Part shown: piece after piece, positions 49,334 to 58,408 of the stretch | How positions within the stretch are numbered: position 1 is the stretch's first letter | How the letters are laid out: each line of letters starts with the position of its first letter | Source: Rossellomorea vietnamensis | GTDB lineage: Bacteria > Bacillota > Bacilli > Bacillales > Bacillaceae_B | Assembly: GCF_025398035.1 (NCBI RefSeq) | Contig: NZ_CP104558.1 | Location: 4,455,152 to 4,519,151 of the forward strand | Length of the DNA stretch: 64,000 nucleotides | Direction: 5' to 3' | Program-made: the position numbers and the translations under genes | Notes under the pieces: generated by a model | What the model was told of the DNA's origin: nothing | Seen by the model: the letters and a program-made list of their open reading frames with translations, nothing else | The model's database searches: none

Positions 49334-50339
49334 TCAAGGTAAATTTCTGAAGAGGCTTGGTGACCTCCTTCAAAAAGGCTATTCCTTTACAGAAGCCATC
49401 GACTTTCTCTTGCTCCCCAAAGAAAAGAAAACCATCAAATTAAAAAAGAGATTGATCGGCTCCCTTCAAAAAGGAGAGTCCATTTCCTCCGTGATGAATA
49501 AACAACTCAACATCCCCGCTCATGTCAGCGCACAGATTTTTTTCGCCGAGCATCATGGCCAAATGGGACATACCCTGTCTGAGGCAGGAAGCTATCTCAT
49601 AAAAAGAAGAAAAAATCAGGAGCAATTGCAAAAGGTCTTTCAATACCCGCTCATGTTAATTTTCATATCCATCATCATGATGGTCTTACTTCGAAAGGTA
49701 TTATTTCCAAGGTTTCAGTCCCTTTATTCCTCGATGGGCTATGAACCATCCGCCAAGCTTACGTATCTTTTACACTTCATTGAGAACTTCCCCATGATTT
49801 TCTGTGCAGGATTACTGTTTCTCCTGCTCCTTACAATCTTCTTTTTCCTTTTTAAAAAGAGAATTTCCTCTGTGAAGCTCTCGGTTGTCTTATGTCGAAT
49901 ACCATTGATCTCCACTTATATGAAGCTCGGTCATTCCCACTTTATTTCAAGGGAATTAAGCTTTCTGCTCTCAAGCGGTGTATCCATCACGGAATCCCTC
50001 CTCATTATCGAAAGACAATCATTCCGTCCCACCTTACAATACATTTCAAGCCGTTGCATCAAACAACTCAAAGCCGGGAGTCCGTTTCATGAATGTTTTT
50101 CCACGATGCCTTTTTTCCAGGAAGAGTTGTCTTTCGTTATCCAGCATGGGCAGACGAACGGGCGATTATCAGAGGAACTTCATATTTACAGTGAGATCTG
50201 CTTTCAGGAATTAGAAGAGAAAACGCATGCCTCTCTCAAGTATATCCAGCCTGCCATCTTTACTTTTGTCGGTCTATTCATCATGGCGATCTATTTCTCC
50301 ATCATGATGCCACTCTTTCAGATGATGCAGGGAATCTAA
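49317..50339 (+). CDS. comGB: ComGB, polytopic membrane protein of the DNA-uptake pseudopilus
   Basis: A 340-residue GspF/PilC-family inner-membrane platform protein. Two GspF domains are visible: FLKRLGDLLQKGYSFTEAID near the start and SRELSFLLSSGVSITESLLI in the second half, with membrane segments near residues 110-130, 155-180 and 315-335. It should work with ComGA to assemble ComGC-GG. ATG 49317 overlaps the comGA end by 17 bases. Intact, but in the lysogen it is 44 kb from the comG promoter. Confidence 0.95.
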   Translation: MKKSDDQGKFLKRLGDLLQKGYSFTEAIDFLLLPKEKKTIKLKKRLIGSLQKGESISSVMNKQLNIPAHVSAQIFFAEHHGQMGHTLSEAGSYLIKRRKNQEQLQKVFQYPLMLIFISIIMMVLLRKVLFPRFQSLYSSMGYEPSAKLTYLLHFIENFPMIFCAGLLFLLLLTIFFFLFKKRISSVKLSVVLCRIPLISTYMKLGHSHFISRELSFLLSSGVSITESLLIIERQSFRPTLQYISSRCIKQLKAGSPFHECFSTMPFFQEELSFVIQHGQTNGRLSEELHIYSEICFQELEEKTHASLKYIQPAIFTFVGLFIMAIYFSIMMPLFQMMQGI

Positions 50340-50366
50340 AAGAAATCCATACCCAGGAGGAAAATT

Positions 50367-50678
50367 ATGCTCAAAAATGAAAAAGGATTCACCCTAATCG
50401 AAATGATGATCGTTTTGCTCGTCATTTCCGTCTTGCTTTTTATCACCATCCCGAATGTCACAAATCAGAGTAACTCCATCAATTCTAAGGGATGTGAAGC
50501 GTTCGTTCATATGGTGGAAGGCCAGATTGAAGCGTATAAAATGGATGGGAATACAGATCCAGTGACCATTGATACACTGGTTACTGATGGTTATCTGAAT
50601 GATGACTATAAAGCCTGTCCCGACGGAAGGGCCATCTCCATCGATGCTGAAGGGAAGGTGGTGACAGCTGCTGATTAA
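50367..50678 (+). CDS. comGC: ComGC, major pseudopilin
   Basis: A 103-residue pseudopilin with the class III signal KNEKGFTLIEMMIVLLVISV; prepilin peptidase ComC would cut after the glycine and methylate the phenylalanine. Two cysteines follow (GCEAFVHMV … KACPDG) which in B. subtilis form a disulfide. It is the main subunit of the competence pseudopilus. ATG behind AGGAGGAAAA. Confidence 0.96.
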   Translation: MLKNEKGFTLIEMMIVLLVISVLLFITIPNVTNQSNSINSKGCEAFVHMVEGQIEAYKMDGNTDPVTIDTLVTDGYLNDDYKACPDGRAISIDAEGKVVTAAD

Positions 50679-51120
50679 TGAAGGGATAAAAGCTGAAGCG
50701 GGTTATACCCTCGTTGAAATGCTCATCGCCTTATTGATCTTTACCATTTTATTATCATGGGTTGGTTTCTCCATCATTCCTTTGAAAGATCATACTGAAA
50801 AGGAACTGTTCATTTCGCAGCTCGAATCAGACCTCTACCAGATCCAGAGTTACAGTATCAATCATCAAACACCTCTCTTCCTTACTTTTTATCCATTTAC
50901 AAATAAATATGTTGCTAAAACGGACGCAAGACAAACGATTGTTTCGAGAGAGCTGCCTGCCGGCATAGTGATCAATTCAACGAACAGCCTGGAGGAAATC
51001 ACCTTTTATCCCGATGGGAATACAAACCGATTTGGCAGGGTGAATTTTAAAATGGGCGATGTCACCTTGTTTCTAATGTTCCAAATTGGTCAAGGGAGAT
51101 TTTATGTACAGGAATACTAA
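50671..51120 (+). CDS. comGD: ComGD, minor pseudopilin (non-ATG start)
   Basis: A minor pseudopilin of about 149 residues with processing motif EAGYTLVEMLIALLIFTILL. The open frame upstream of this motif has no ATG, GTG or TTG; CTG at 50671 (or the adjacent CTG at 50668), behind AAGGTGG, overlaps the comGC stop and gives a normal leader (LINEGIKAEAG). Starting at the internal ATG 50719 would remove the pilin signal and is rejected. The weak start may set low stoichiometry. Confidence 0.85.
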   Translation: MINEGIKAEAGYTLVEMLIALLIFTILLSWVGFSIIPLKDHTEKELFISQLESDLYQIQSYSINHQTPLFLTFYPFTNKYVAKTDARQTIVSRELPAGIVINSTNSLEEITFYPDGNTNRFGRVNFKMGDVTLFLMFQIGQGRFYVQEY

Positions 51121-51430
51121 GGGTTTCTCATTACCGGAAACACTCGTAGCGTTTAGTTGTGTCCTCATGATATGCGGCTTGTTCATCCCTTTGCTCATTC
51201 ATTATGCGTCCGGGCTTCAAAAGCTCCAACGTGAAGTGGAAGCATTGAAATTCCTTCGGGAAGGGGTGGAGGAGGCAATCGTTACACATGAGTTTGTCGA
51301 TCATTCAAGAATCTATAAGGGGGTCGGGTATGAGCTCATTTGGGAAAACGGGGGGAGTGGTGAAGCATGTGTACGCTATGATGAAGACGCAGGGACTATC
51401 CGTGAAGTGTGTGTCGGGGCGGATGGATGA
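51104..51430 (+). CDS. comGE: ComGE, minor pseudopilin
   Basis: A 108-residue minor pseudopilin: TKGFSLPETLVAFSCVLMIC, the signal with the normal glutamate at +5 (ETL). ATG 51104 follows AAGGGAG and overlaps comGD by 17 bases. Thought to prime pseudopilus assembly together with ComGD, GF and GG. Confidence 0.88.
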   Translation: MYRNTKGFSLPETLVAFSCVLMICGLFIPLLIHYASGLQKLQREVEALKFLREGVEEAIVTHEFVDHSRIYKGVGYELIWENGGSGEACVRYDEDAGTIREVCVGADG

Positions 51431-51863
51431 GAAGGGGTTCACATTGATTGAGGCTCTGTTAAGCTTTAGTTTGTTTTGTATGATTTCCCTCAGTATTCCC
51501 CTGATGATGAAAGGTTTTTCGACGATCAAGCGAGATTTGGTCCCTCCCCGTTATTATGAATGGAATTTATTCCATGAGAGTGTAAGAAATGAATTGAGGA
51601 AAGCAAAGGATGTAAATGTATTGCCCAATCAGATCTCCTTCGTCATGGATGGGGATACGATAATGTATGAAAAATATAATCAGTCCATTAGAAGGAGGGT
51701 GAATAATAGAGGTCATGAAATCGTCCTTCAGTCAGTGGATGGGTTTGAGTTTAATGTCATCGATCAGGGGGTGCACATGGATCTTGAATTTGAAGGCGGG
51801 GAAAAAGTGGAAGGGAACTTCTTCTCCTTTTCAGCGATTGAGGGGGGAGGAGCCATTCCTTAA
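51423..51863 (+). CDS. comGF: ComGF, minor pseudopilin
   Basis: A 146-residue minor pseudopilin: MDEKGFTLIEALLSFSLFCM, then WNLFHESVRNELRKAKDVNV and DGDTIMYEKYNQSIRRRVNN, typical ComGF segments. ATG 51423 overlaps the comGE stop. A longer frame from 51288 only adds out-of-family sequence. Confidence 0.9.
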   Translation: MDEKGFTLIEALLSFSLFCMISLSIPLMMKGFSTIKRDLVPPRYYEWNLFHESVRNELRKAKDVNVLPNQISFVMDGDTIMYEKYNQSIRRRVNNRGHEIVLQSVDGFEFNVIDQGVHMDLEFEGGEKVEGNFFSFSAIEGGGAIP

Positions 51864-52212
51864 CAATAACGGGTTCATTCTCCCGTATACACTGTTCCTA
51901 TTGATGATTGTCCTTGTTTTAGCACTTGCGTCAAAAGATTTGTTTATAAGTAAATATCAGTATCTCTCTAATATGAAGAGTATCCAGGAAAGAAATATAA
52001 GTGTCTCCCGCGCGATCTTATTGGAAATCGAGAATGGACCCCATCCTTCAGGGAATGTAAGTACCAATTTTGGTGATGTCATGACCATCAGTGAGATGCT
52101 AAACCCGCAAGAAGTCCAATTGGAAGTGACATTTTCACGTGATAATAAGGTTTTTCTTCCTGCGACGGTTGTGTATAATAGGGAAACAAAACAAATCATA
52201 CGTTGGGAGTAG
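51838..52212 (+). CDS. comGG: ComGG, minor pseudopilin
   Basis: A minor pseudopilin of about 124 residues with a short leader and atypical signal NNNGFILPYTLFLLMIVLVL, as in other ComGG proteins which lack the standard glutamate. It ends VYNRETKQIIRWE, the family-typical end. The start is uncertain: TTG 51838 is the closest in-frame candidate, while the strongest ribosome-binding site (GGGGGGAGGAG) lies just after it. Start codons other than ATG, GTG or TTG near 51855 cannot be excluded. Confidence 0.8.
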   Translation: MRGEEPFLNNNGFILPYTLFLLMIVLVLALASKDLFISKYQYLSNMKSIQERNISVSRAILLEIENGPHPSGNVSTNFGDVMTISEMLNPQEVQLEVTFSRDNKVFLPATVVYNRETKQIIRWE

Positions 52213-52215
52213 ATT

Positions 52216-52716
52216 ATGAAACCGATTTTCTTTATTGGCTTTATGGGGGTAGGAAAGACGACAATCGGAAAACGCCTTGGAGGCGTACTGGATCTTCCGG
52301 TCATCGATATGGATCAATACATTGAAAGGATAGAAAAAAAGGCAATCAAAGATATCTTTCTTCAACATGGTGAATCATATTTCAGGGATCTGGAAACGAA
52401 AGTGCTCTTTGAATTACAAAGTGAAGAAGCCATCATCACTACTGGTGGGGGAGTGGTGGAAAAAAAGGCGAATCGGGATTTTCTAAAGCAGAACGACTCT
52501 GTGTTCCATTTAACATGCACTTTTGATGCACTATGGGAAAGACTTGAAGGGGATGAGAATCGTCCTCTGGTATTAAATAATTCTAAGGACAAATTATTGG
52601 GGCTTTTCGAGCGTCGTTTTCCCCTGTATGAAGAAGGGAGCTCAGTAACCATTCATACAGATCATAAATCAGTAGATAATGTGGTTCAAGCGATAGTGCC
52701 TTATATCAAGAGTTAG
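52216..52716 (+). CDS. aroK: Shikimate kinase
   Basis: A 166-residue kinase converting shikimate to shikimate 3-phosphate in aromatic amino-acid synthesis. Walker A GFMGVGKTTIGKRL (residues 8-21), shikimate-binding VIDMDQYIE and SYFRDLE, TTGGGVV and the lid arginine region FERRFPLYEE are all present. It follows comGG by three bases, so it may be co-transcribed with comG, yet being biosynthetic it should have another promoter. Interruption of comGA upstream should not affect the protein itself. Confidence 0.94.
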   Translation: MKPIFFIGFMGVGKTTIGKRLGGVLDLPVIDMDQYIERIEKKAIKDIFLQHGESYFRDLETKVLFELQSEEAIITTGGGVVEKKANRDFLKQNDSVFHLTCTFDALWERLEGDENRPLVLNNSKDKLLGLFERRFPLYEEGSSVTIHTDHKSVDNVVQAIVPYIKS

Positions 52717-52772
52717 GCTGTATAATTTCCGTTCTAATGGGAATACTGATAAAAGCGGAAGGTGGTGCTTTT

Positions 52773-52952
52773 ATGTCAGTAAATGATTATGTTAAGTTCA
52801 TAACACAAACATTTGTCCAGCATTATGAAAAATCACCCCATGAACGTAAGACATTAAAAAAGCAGAGAAAGAATGAGCGTGAACCATTTCTCTTCAGGTG
52901 GTTCGGCATCATTCCATATGCTTTCATGATCATGTTCAAAAAAAATAAATAG
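52773..52952 (+). CDS. yqzE: YqzE-family protein
   Basis: A 59-residue protein, VNDYVKFITQTFVQHYEKSP then a very basic stretch (HERKTLKKQRKNEREP) and a hydrophobic C-terminal segment (WFGIIPYAFMIMF). Matches the YqzE family, located after comGG in B. subtilis. ATG behind GGTGGTGC. Function unknown; possible small membrane protein of the competence regulon. Confidence 0.85.
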   Translation: MSVNDYVKFITQTFVQHYEKSPHERKTLKKQRKNEREPFLFRWFGIIPYAFMIMFKKNK

Positions 52953-52958
52953 TGGATA

Positions 52959-52987
52959 AGGATTACCTTTAGGGTAGTCCTTTTTTT
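52959..52987 (+). terminator. Terminator after yqzE
   Basis: AAGGATTACC / GGGTAGTCCTT stem followed by T7. Confidence 0.9.
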
Positions 52988-53031
52988 GATAGTTAAAGGG
53001 GGAGAAACAAAGTTTGCCTCCCCCTGAATCC

Positions 53032-53823
53032 TCACTTTGGCTGCTGCAGATAAAAAATCCCGCCGTTTATAACTTCAATGGTGATTTTCGGTTCATACTG
53101 CTCTTTTAACGCCTGCTGTTCAAGAAAGTAAGATTCAGGCTTTTCTTCCTGATCTCCATAGAAATGATTCAGAAGTTGAAGGTCCTCATCCCAGGTTTTC
53201 CTTGCTTGTTCCGCCCATTCAACGGGCTCCCTTTTAATTTCTTCATAAAGATAAGCCTGAATCCGGTTCACTCCGCTTTTCGGCTTGATGATCGGTGTCA
53301 AAGTGAATGAGAAATCAGGAATCTTCGGCGTCAGGTTTCTGGATAATAATGATGAATGAAAGTCCTCTTCTATGACGCCGTTGATCAGGTTTAATCCGAT
53401 GCTTTTGATGCTGTCTTTCTTTCGATTGGATTGATAGGATATTTTAATATTCAGGCCCAGCCAAGGGTGGAGCGGGGTTTGCTGTCCGCTTGGTGTGTAC
53501 CGGTTTTCATACAGTCGGATATACCCTGCCAGATTTCGCGTCGAATGAAAGATCTGATGCAGCCGGGGTGAACCAAAGTGAATCGGTTCTCCTTTCATAT
53601 CTTCCGGTGCCTGGTCGGGATTCGTGACGAGAGATAATGTCATAGGATTTGGTGTGCCACCTGTCTTCTCAAGATAATGCCAGTAGAACGGACGGTTCAT
53701 AAGCTCTTTATCCAAATCGATTGTCAGCTGTACGGTCATATATCCATTGACGTTCGCAACCATATCACAGCCGTTGGCGACGAAGTACCTCTCAAGAAAT
53801 CGATGAATTTCGTGTTGCTGCAT
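53032..53823 (-). CDS. yqhG: YqhG family protein
   Basis: A 263-residue soluble protein matching the DUF4073-like/YqhG annotation used for the partner of the SNF2 helicase YqhH. No catalytic motif recognised; recognisable segments are HRFLERYFVANGCDMVANVN and RPFYWHYLEKTGGTPNPM. It overlaps the end of yqhH by 32 bases, so the two form an operon and likely a functional pair. Start ATG 53823 behind AAAGGAGGAG read on the minus strand. Confidence 0.85.
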   Translation of the reverse strand: MQQHEIHRFLERYFVANGCDMVANVNGYMTVQLTIDLDKELMNRPFYWHYLEKTGGTPNPMTLSLVTNPDQAPEDMKGEPIHFGSPRLHQIFHSTRNLAGYIRLYENRYTPSGQQTPLHPWLGLNIKISYQSNRKKDSIKSIGLNLINGVIEEDFHSSLLSRNLTPKIPDFSFTLTPIIKPKSGVNRIQAYLYEEIKREPVEWAEQARKTWDEDLQLLNHFYGDQEEKPESYFLEQQALKEQYEPKITIEVINGGIFYLQQPK

Positions 53824-55492
53824 TTGATTTCTCCTCCTTTAATTGTTCGGCGAATTGAATCATACTCGTCAAATTTTCCATTTTGATCTTCATTTCCCCT
53901 TCTGTACGGGAGGAGGAAAGGATGTCTGTCACATGCTCTTCAAAATCCCTGAAATCAAGGCGCGTCAGGATTTCGTCCAATTGACCGATCACCCGCTCAA
54001 AGAGATTGATCTTTTCATACAGAAGCTTCAGGATATGTTCTTCAACGGTATTCTTTGTTGCAAAGTTATAGATATGGACATCTTCCGTCTGCCCGAGGCG
54101 GTGCACACGGCCTATTCGCTGCTCAAGCCTCATGGGATTCCAGGGAAGGTCGAAATTGATCACGTGATGGCAGAATTGAAGGTTGATTCCTTCCCCGCCG
54201 GCTTCGGTGGCGATCAGCACCTGGGCATGCTTCTGGAATAATTCACGCATCCAGTCTTTCTTACCACGTTTAAATCCACCCCTGAATGGGACCGAGCTGA
54301 TTCCATGCTGCTTCAAAAACCATTGAAGATAAAGCTGTGTCGCCCGGTACTCGGTGAAAATGATCACCTTATCATTAATGGATTGTACGATTTCCAATGC
54401 TTTCTGAGCCTTTGAGTTCATCGTGACATTTTCTACTTTTTTCATCAGTGTCCCAATCATCTGTTCGAAGGCGGGTGTAGGTGATTCCTTCTTTTCAAGC
54501 ATATTCTTCAGGGTGTAAAAAACAGCTTCACGTGAGCTGCATGCTTCTCTCTGTAAAGTCAAAAGGGAGAAGGAACTTGAATTGGCCCAGTCATCATATC
54601 TCCCCCTGAGCAGATCGATACTGTTATACAGATTCCTTTCGGCTTCATTGAAATCGATCAAAACCGTCTTCACATGTCGCTTTGTCCATTCGATACCAGT
54701 ATCACCACGTCGGTTACGGATCATCACTTTGTTAATGAGGCTCTTTAAATGTTCATCCTCCTGAAGCGAACGATCTCCTTTTTTATATCTGTCCGTAAAT
54801 CCCGATTCATTTCCAAGATGCCCCGGCTTTAATAAGGAAACAAGATGAAAGATTTCCTCAACACGATTTTGAATGGGCGTGGCAGTCAAAAGCAGGCAGA
54901 ATTTCTTCTTTAGATTCTGCACAAATTCATAGTTTTTTGTTTTATGATTTTTCAGTTTGTGAGCTTCGTCAATGATCACCAGGTCATAATCCTGTTCATA
55001 CACCTTTTCCCGGTGAGGACTTCTTTTAGCAGTGTCCATGGAAGAGACCACGATGTCACATTGATCCCATACATAGCTCTTTCTCTGGGGTACGGCGGGA
55101 ATGAAGAACTTGCTGTTCAATTCATACGCCCACTGAGAAACGAGGGAAGCGGGAACAAGTATCAATACTTTTTTTACTAAACCCCGAATCATGTACTCTT
55201 TTAATATCAACCCTGCCTCGATCGTCTTCCCGAGTCCGACTTCATCTGCAAGGATGGCTTTTCCATTCATCGTTTCCACAACCTGTTTCGCTGCTTCCAG
55301 CTGATGAGGGAGAGGAGTGACGTTTGCCAAATGTTTCGGAGCCTGCAGGCCTTCAAAGTTCGGAATTGCAAGATGATGCTCGAATTCGATGGCGAGCTTA
55401 TAAAGTTCCCAGTTCCCCCATGGCCCATCATTTTCGATTAAATTCTCGAGACCCTCTCCCCACTCTTCATCAAATATAACTTCAACATTCAT
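53792..55492 (-). CDS. yqhH: SNF2-type helicase YqhH
   Basis: A 566-residue superfamily 2 SNF2 ATPase. Motifs: LADEVGLGKTIEAGLILKEY (Walker A, residues about 85-100), VPASLVSQWAYEL, IIDEAHKLKNHKT (DEAH-type box), LLTATPIQNRVEEIFHL, and in the second RecA domain IFTEYRATQLYLQWFLK, ATEAGGEGINLQFCHHVINF, NPMRLEQRIGRVHRLGQ. Resembles HepA/RapA-like enzymes that remodel nucleoprotein or recycle RNA polymerase, but it lacks RapA-specific N-terminal Tudor-like sequence. Start behind AAGGAGATG. Chromosomal in related bacteria. Confidence 0.92.
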   Translation of the reverse strand: MNVEVIFDEEWGEGLENLIENDGPWGNWELYKLAIEFEHHLAIPNFEGLQAPKHLANVTPLPHQLEAAKQVVETMNGKAILADEVGLGKTIEAGLILKEYMIRGLVKKVLILVPASLVSQWAYELNSKFFIPAVPQRKSYVWDQCDIVVSSMDTAKRSPHREKVYEQDYDLVIIDEAHKLKNHKTKNYEFVQNLKKKFCLLLTATPIQNRVEEIFHLVSLLKPGHLGNESGFTDRYKKGDRSLQEDEHLKSLINKVMIRNRRGDTGIEWTKRHVKTVLIDFNEAERNLYNSIDLLRGRYDDWANSSSFSLLTLQREACSSREAVFYTLKNMLEKKESPTPAFEQMIGTLMKKVENVTMNSKAQKALEIVQSINDKVIIFTEYRATQLYLQWFLKQHGISSVPFRGGFKRGKKDWMRELFQKHAQVLIATEAGGEGINLQFCHHVINFDLPWNPMRLEQRIGRVHRLGQTEDVHIYNFATKNTVEEHILKLLYEKINLFERVIGQLDEILTRLDFRDFEEHVTDILSSSRTEGEMKIKMENLTSMIQFAEQLKEEKSNAATRNSSIS

Positions 55493-55671
55493 CTGAAAAA
55501 CATCTCCTTAATTCTTATAAAAATGATTGCTCAAAACTCGTATTTAATGGTAGGATGAAAATAGATTTTCAATTGTTAGAAAAACTCGAAAATCCGAACA
55601 TTCACATTTACAACATTTCTTCTGTATATTTCTAGTATGACCAATTGTTTCAAGGAATATTGGCGAATGAT

Positions 55672-55835
55672 GACAAGGGGAGAGACTGTGCATACAGCGC
55701 CGAAGGAGCAAGCACGTAAAAGTGTGAATCTCTCAGGCAAAAAGACTCTTGTTGGACGCAACTCTGGAGAGTGTTTCCGACTCAGGAAACCACCAAAGGG
55801 GAAAGCCGTTCTTCGGTAAACTTTCAGGTGCAAGG
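55672..55835 (+). promoter_or_regulatory. Tandem glycine riboswitch
   Basis: Two glycine aptamers in series. The first holds GGGGAGAG … GCGCCGAAGGAGCAAGC … CTCTCAGGCAAA, the second GGACGCAACTCTGGAGAG … ACCACCAAAGGGGAAAGCC … CTTTCAGGTGCAAGGACAG. These are the standard consensus blocks. It lies before gcvT and should turn the operon on when glycine is high. Confidence 0.95.
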
Positions 55836-55879
55836 ACAGAGAAACCTTCTTTATGAAAAGGGGTTTTTCTGTCCTTTTT
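55833..55879 (+). terminator. Expression-platform terminator of the glycine riboswitch
   Basis: AAGGACAGAGAAACC … GGTTTTTCTGTCCTT hairpin followed by TTTT, overlapping the 3' end of the second aptamer, so glycine binding can prevent its formation. Confidence 0.85.
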
Positions 55880-55938
55880 TCATGGGATAAAACGTGGTTA
55901 AGGATTATGCATGTAAGGAAGATAAAGGGGGAAAAGTC

Positions 55939-57045
55939 ATGTCAGAGTTAAAACAAACACCTTTATACGAAGTGTACAAAGAGTATGGAGGAAAGACCAT
56001 CGACTTCGGTGGCTGGGCTTTACCAGTGCAATTCTCAAGTATTAAGGAAGAACATGAAGCGGTACGATCCCGGGCAGGACTATTCGACGTTTCTCATATG
56101 GGAGAAATTGAAGTGAAGGGTGAAGGGGCTCTTGACTACTTACAAAAAATGATGACAAATGATGTTTCCAAAGTGAAAGACGGAGGAGCTCAGTATACGG
56201 CTATGTGCTACGAAAACGGTGGGACGGTCGATGATTTACTTGTTTATAAAATTAAAGACAATGATTATTTGCTTGTTGTCAATGCAGCAAATATAGATAA
56301 AGATTTCAAATGGCTGAAAGAACATCAGACAAAAGAAGTTGAAATTAATAATATTTCTGAACATATGGCGCAATTGGCACTACAAGGTCCGATTGCCGAA
56401 GAGGTTTTACAAACAATCACAAATGAACATGCATTGAGTGACATCGGGTTTTTTAAATTTCAGACCGAAGTGAGTATAGATGGAAAGCACGCACTCATTT
56501 CCCGTACAGGTTACACAGGGGAAGACGGATTCGAGATTTACTGTGATGCAGGTGATGCGGCTGCGATCTGGAAGGCGATCCTGGATGCCGGCAAGGAGAG
56601 AGGCGTCCTTCCATGCGGACTGGGTGCACGTGACACATTGCGTTTTGAAGCGAATCTTGCCCTTTACGGACAGGAATTATCCCAATCGATCACACCAATC
56701 GAGGCGGGAATCGGATTCGCTGTCAAAGTGAATAAAGAGATTCCATTCATCGGGCAGGAAGTACTGAAACGACAAAAAGAAGAAGGTGCCCCTCGAAAGA
56801 TCGTGGGTATCGAAATGATCGACCGCGGCATTCCCCGTCATGGTTACAAAGTATTTTCAGGTGAAGAAGAAATAGGGGAAGTCACAACAGGGACACAATC
56901 TCCTACCTTAAAGAAAAATATAGGATTGGCATTGCTTAATAAGGAATTCACTTCACTGGATACAGAAGTATTGGTTGAAATCCGGGGGAAAAAGCTTAAA
57001 GCGAAAGTGGCATCAACACCTTTTTATAAAAGACCAAAGAAATAG
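55939..57045 (+). CDS. gcvT: Glycine cleavage system T protein (aminomethyltransferase)
   Basis: A 368-residue tetrahydrofolate-dependent aminomethyltransferase. Conserved: [66 protein letters not shown] and [14 protein letters not shown]. It transfers the methylene group from the lipoyl H-protein to tetrahydrofolate. ATG 55939 follows AAAGGGGG. First gene of the gcvT-gcvPA-gcvPB operon under the glycine riboswitch. Confidence 0.97.
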   Translation: MSELKQTPLYEVYKEYGGKTIDFGGWALPVQFSSIKEEHEAVRSRAGLFDVSHMGEIEVKGEGALDYLQKMMTNDVSKVKDGGAQYTAMCYENGGTVDDLLVYKIKDNDYLLVVNAANIDKDFKWLKEHQTKEVEINNISEHMAQLALQGPIAEEVLQTITNEHALSDIGFFKFQTEVSIDGKHALISRTGYTGEDGFEIYCDAGDAAAIWKAILDAGKERGVLPCGLGARDTLRFEANLALYGQELSQSITPIEAGIGFAVKVNKEIPFIGQEVLKRQKEEGAPRKIVGIEMIDRGIPRHGYKVFSGEEEIGEVTTGTQSPTLKKNIGLALLNKEFTSLDTEVLVEIRGKKLKAKVASTPFYKRPKK

Positions 57046-57061
57046 GGGAGGAATGACGGTC

Positions 57062-58408
57062 ATGAAGCATCGTTATTTACCGATGACAGAGCAGGATCAA
57101 AGGGAAATGTTAGAACAAATAGGAGTAGACAGCGTTAACGATCTATTTGAAGATATTCCTGAACAGGTTCGTTTCAAAGGGGATTACAACATCAAAGAAG
57201 CGAAGTCCGAAACGGAATTGGTAAAGGAACTGACTAAAATGGCAGCAAAGAATGCTGACCTGAAAAGTCATACATCGTTTCTCGGGGCAGGGGTCTATGA
57301 TCACTACATGCCCATCATCGTAGATCACGTATTATCGCGATCAGAGTTTTATACAGCGTATACGCCGTATCAGCCTGAAATTTCCCAAGGGGAGCTTCAA
57401 GCCATCTTTGAATTCCAGACAATGATATGTGAGCTGACAGGTATGGATGTAGCCAACTCCTCTATGTATGATGGGGGAACGGCTCTTGCAGAAGCAGCCA
57501 TGCTGAGTGCAGGCCAGACCCGCCGGAAGAAGGTCCTTGTGTCAAGCACAGTCCATCCAGAGTCACGTGATGTTTTGCGCTCATATGCAAAAGGTCAGTA
57601 TATCGAAGTGGTGGAAATTCCGCACACGGATGGTGTAACCGATGTGGAAGAACTTAAGAAATTGATGAGTGATGAGATTGCAGCGGTCATCGTTCAATAT
57701 CCTAACTTCTTCGGGCGTGTAGAAGAGCTGAAAGCGATCGAGGAAGTGGCACATGGGGATAAAGCGATGTTCGTCGTTTCCTCAAATCCCCTTGCGCTCG
57801 GCGCACTTACCCCCCCAGGTAAATTAGGGGCGGACATTGTCATTGGGGATGCACAGCCATTCGGTATCCCGAGTGCCTTCGGTGGACCTCACTGCGGATA
57901 CTTCGCCGTGAATAAGAAGCTTATGCGTAAGGTACCTGGACGCCTGGTCGGTCAAACCGTCGATGAAGATGGCATCCGCGGTTTCGTTTTGACTCTTCAA
58001 GCCCGTGAACAACATATCCGTCGGGACAAAGCGACATCGAATATCTGTTCCAATCAGGCATTGAATGCACTCGCTGCATCCGTCGCGATGACGGCACTCG
58101 GAAAACAGGGTGTCAAAGAAATGGCCGTTCAAAATATCCAAAAAGCTCATTACGCCAAAGAAGCCTTAAAAGCGAAAGGATTCCTCGTCGCGTTTGAAGG
58201 ACCATCATTCAATGAGTTTGTCATAAAAGTAAATAGGCCTGTCAAAGAAATCAATCAAAAGCTACTTGAAAAAGACATGATCGGTGGATATGACCTTGGG
58301 CTTATGGATGACAGCTTAACGCAGCATATGCTGGTGGCTGTCACGGAACTTCGCAGCAAAGATGAAATTGATGCATTCGCAGCAGAATTGGGGGATTGTC
58401 ATGAATAA
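57062..58408 (+). CDS. gcvPA: Glycine dehydrogenase (decarboxylating) subunit 1
   Basis: A 448-residue subunit of the split P protein. Starts [20 protein letters not shown] as in B. subtilis. Typical parts: [71 protein letters not shown] and [14 protein letters not shown]. Forms a heterotetramer with GcvPB; the PLP lysine is in GcvPB. Coupled to gcvPB by an eight-base overlap. Confidence 0.97.
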   Translation: MKHRYLPMTEQDQREMLEQIGVDSVNDLFEDIPEQVRFKGDYNIKEAKSETELVKELTKMAAKNADLKSHTSFLGAGVYDHYMPIIVDHVLSRSEFYTAYTPYQPEISQGELQAIFEFQTMICELTGMDVANSSMYDGGTALAEAAMLSAGQTRRKKVLVSSTVHPESRDVLRSYAKGQYIEVVEIPHTDGVTDVEELKKLMSDEIAAVIVQYPNFFGRVEELKAIEEVAHGDKAMFVVSSNPLALGALTPPGKLGADIVIGDAQPFGIPSAFGGPHCGYFAVNKKLMRKVPGRLVGQTVDEDGIRGFVLTLQAREQHIRRDKATSNICSNQALNALAASVAMTALGKQGVKEMAVQNIQKAHYAKEALKAKGFLVAFEGPSFNEFVIKVNRPVKEINQKLLEKDMIGGYDLGLMDDSLTQHMLVAVTELRSKDEIDAFAAELGDCHE

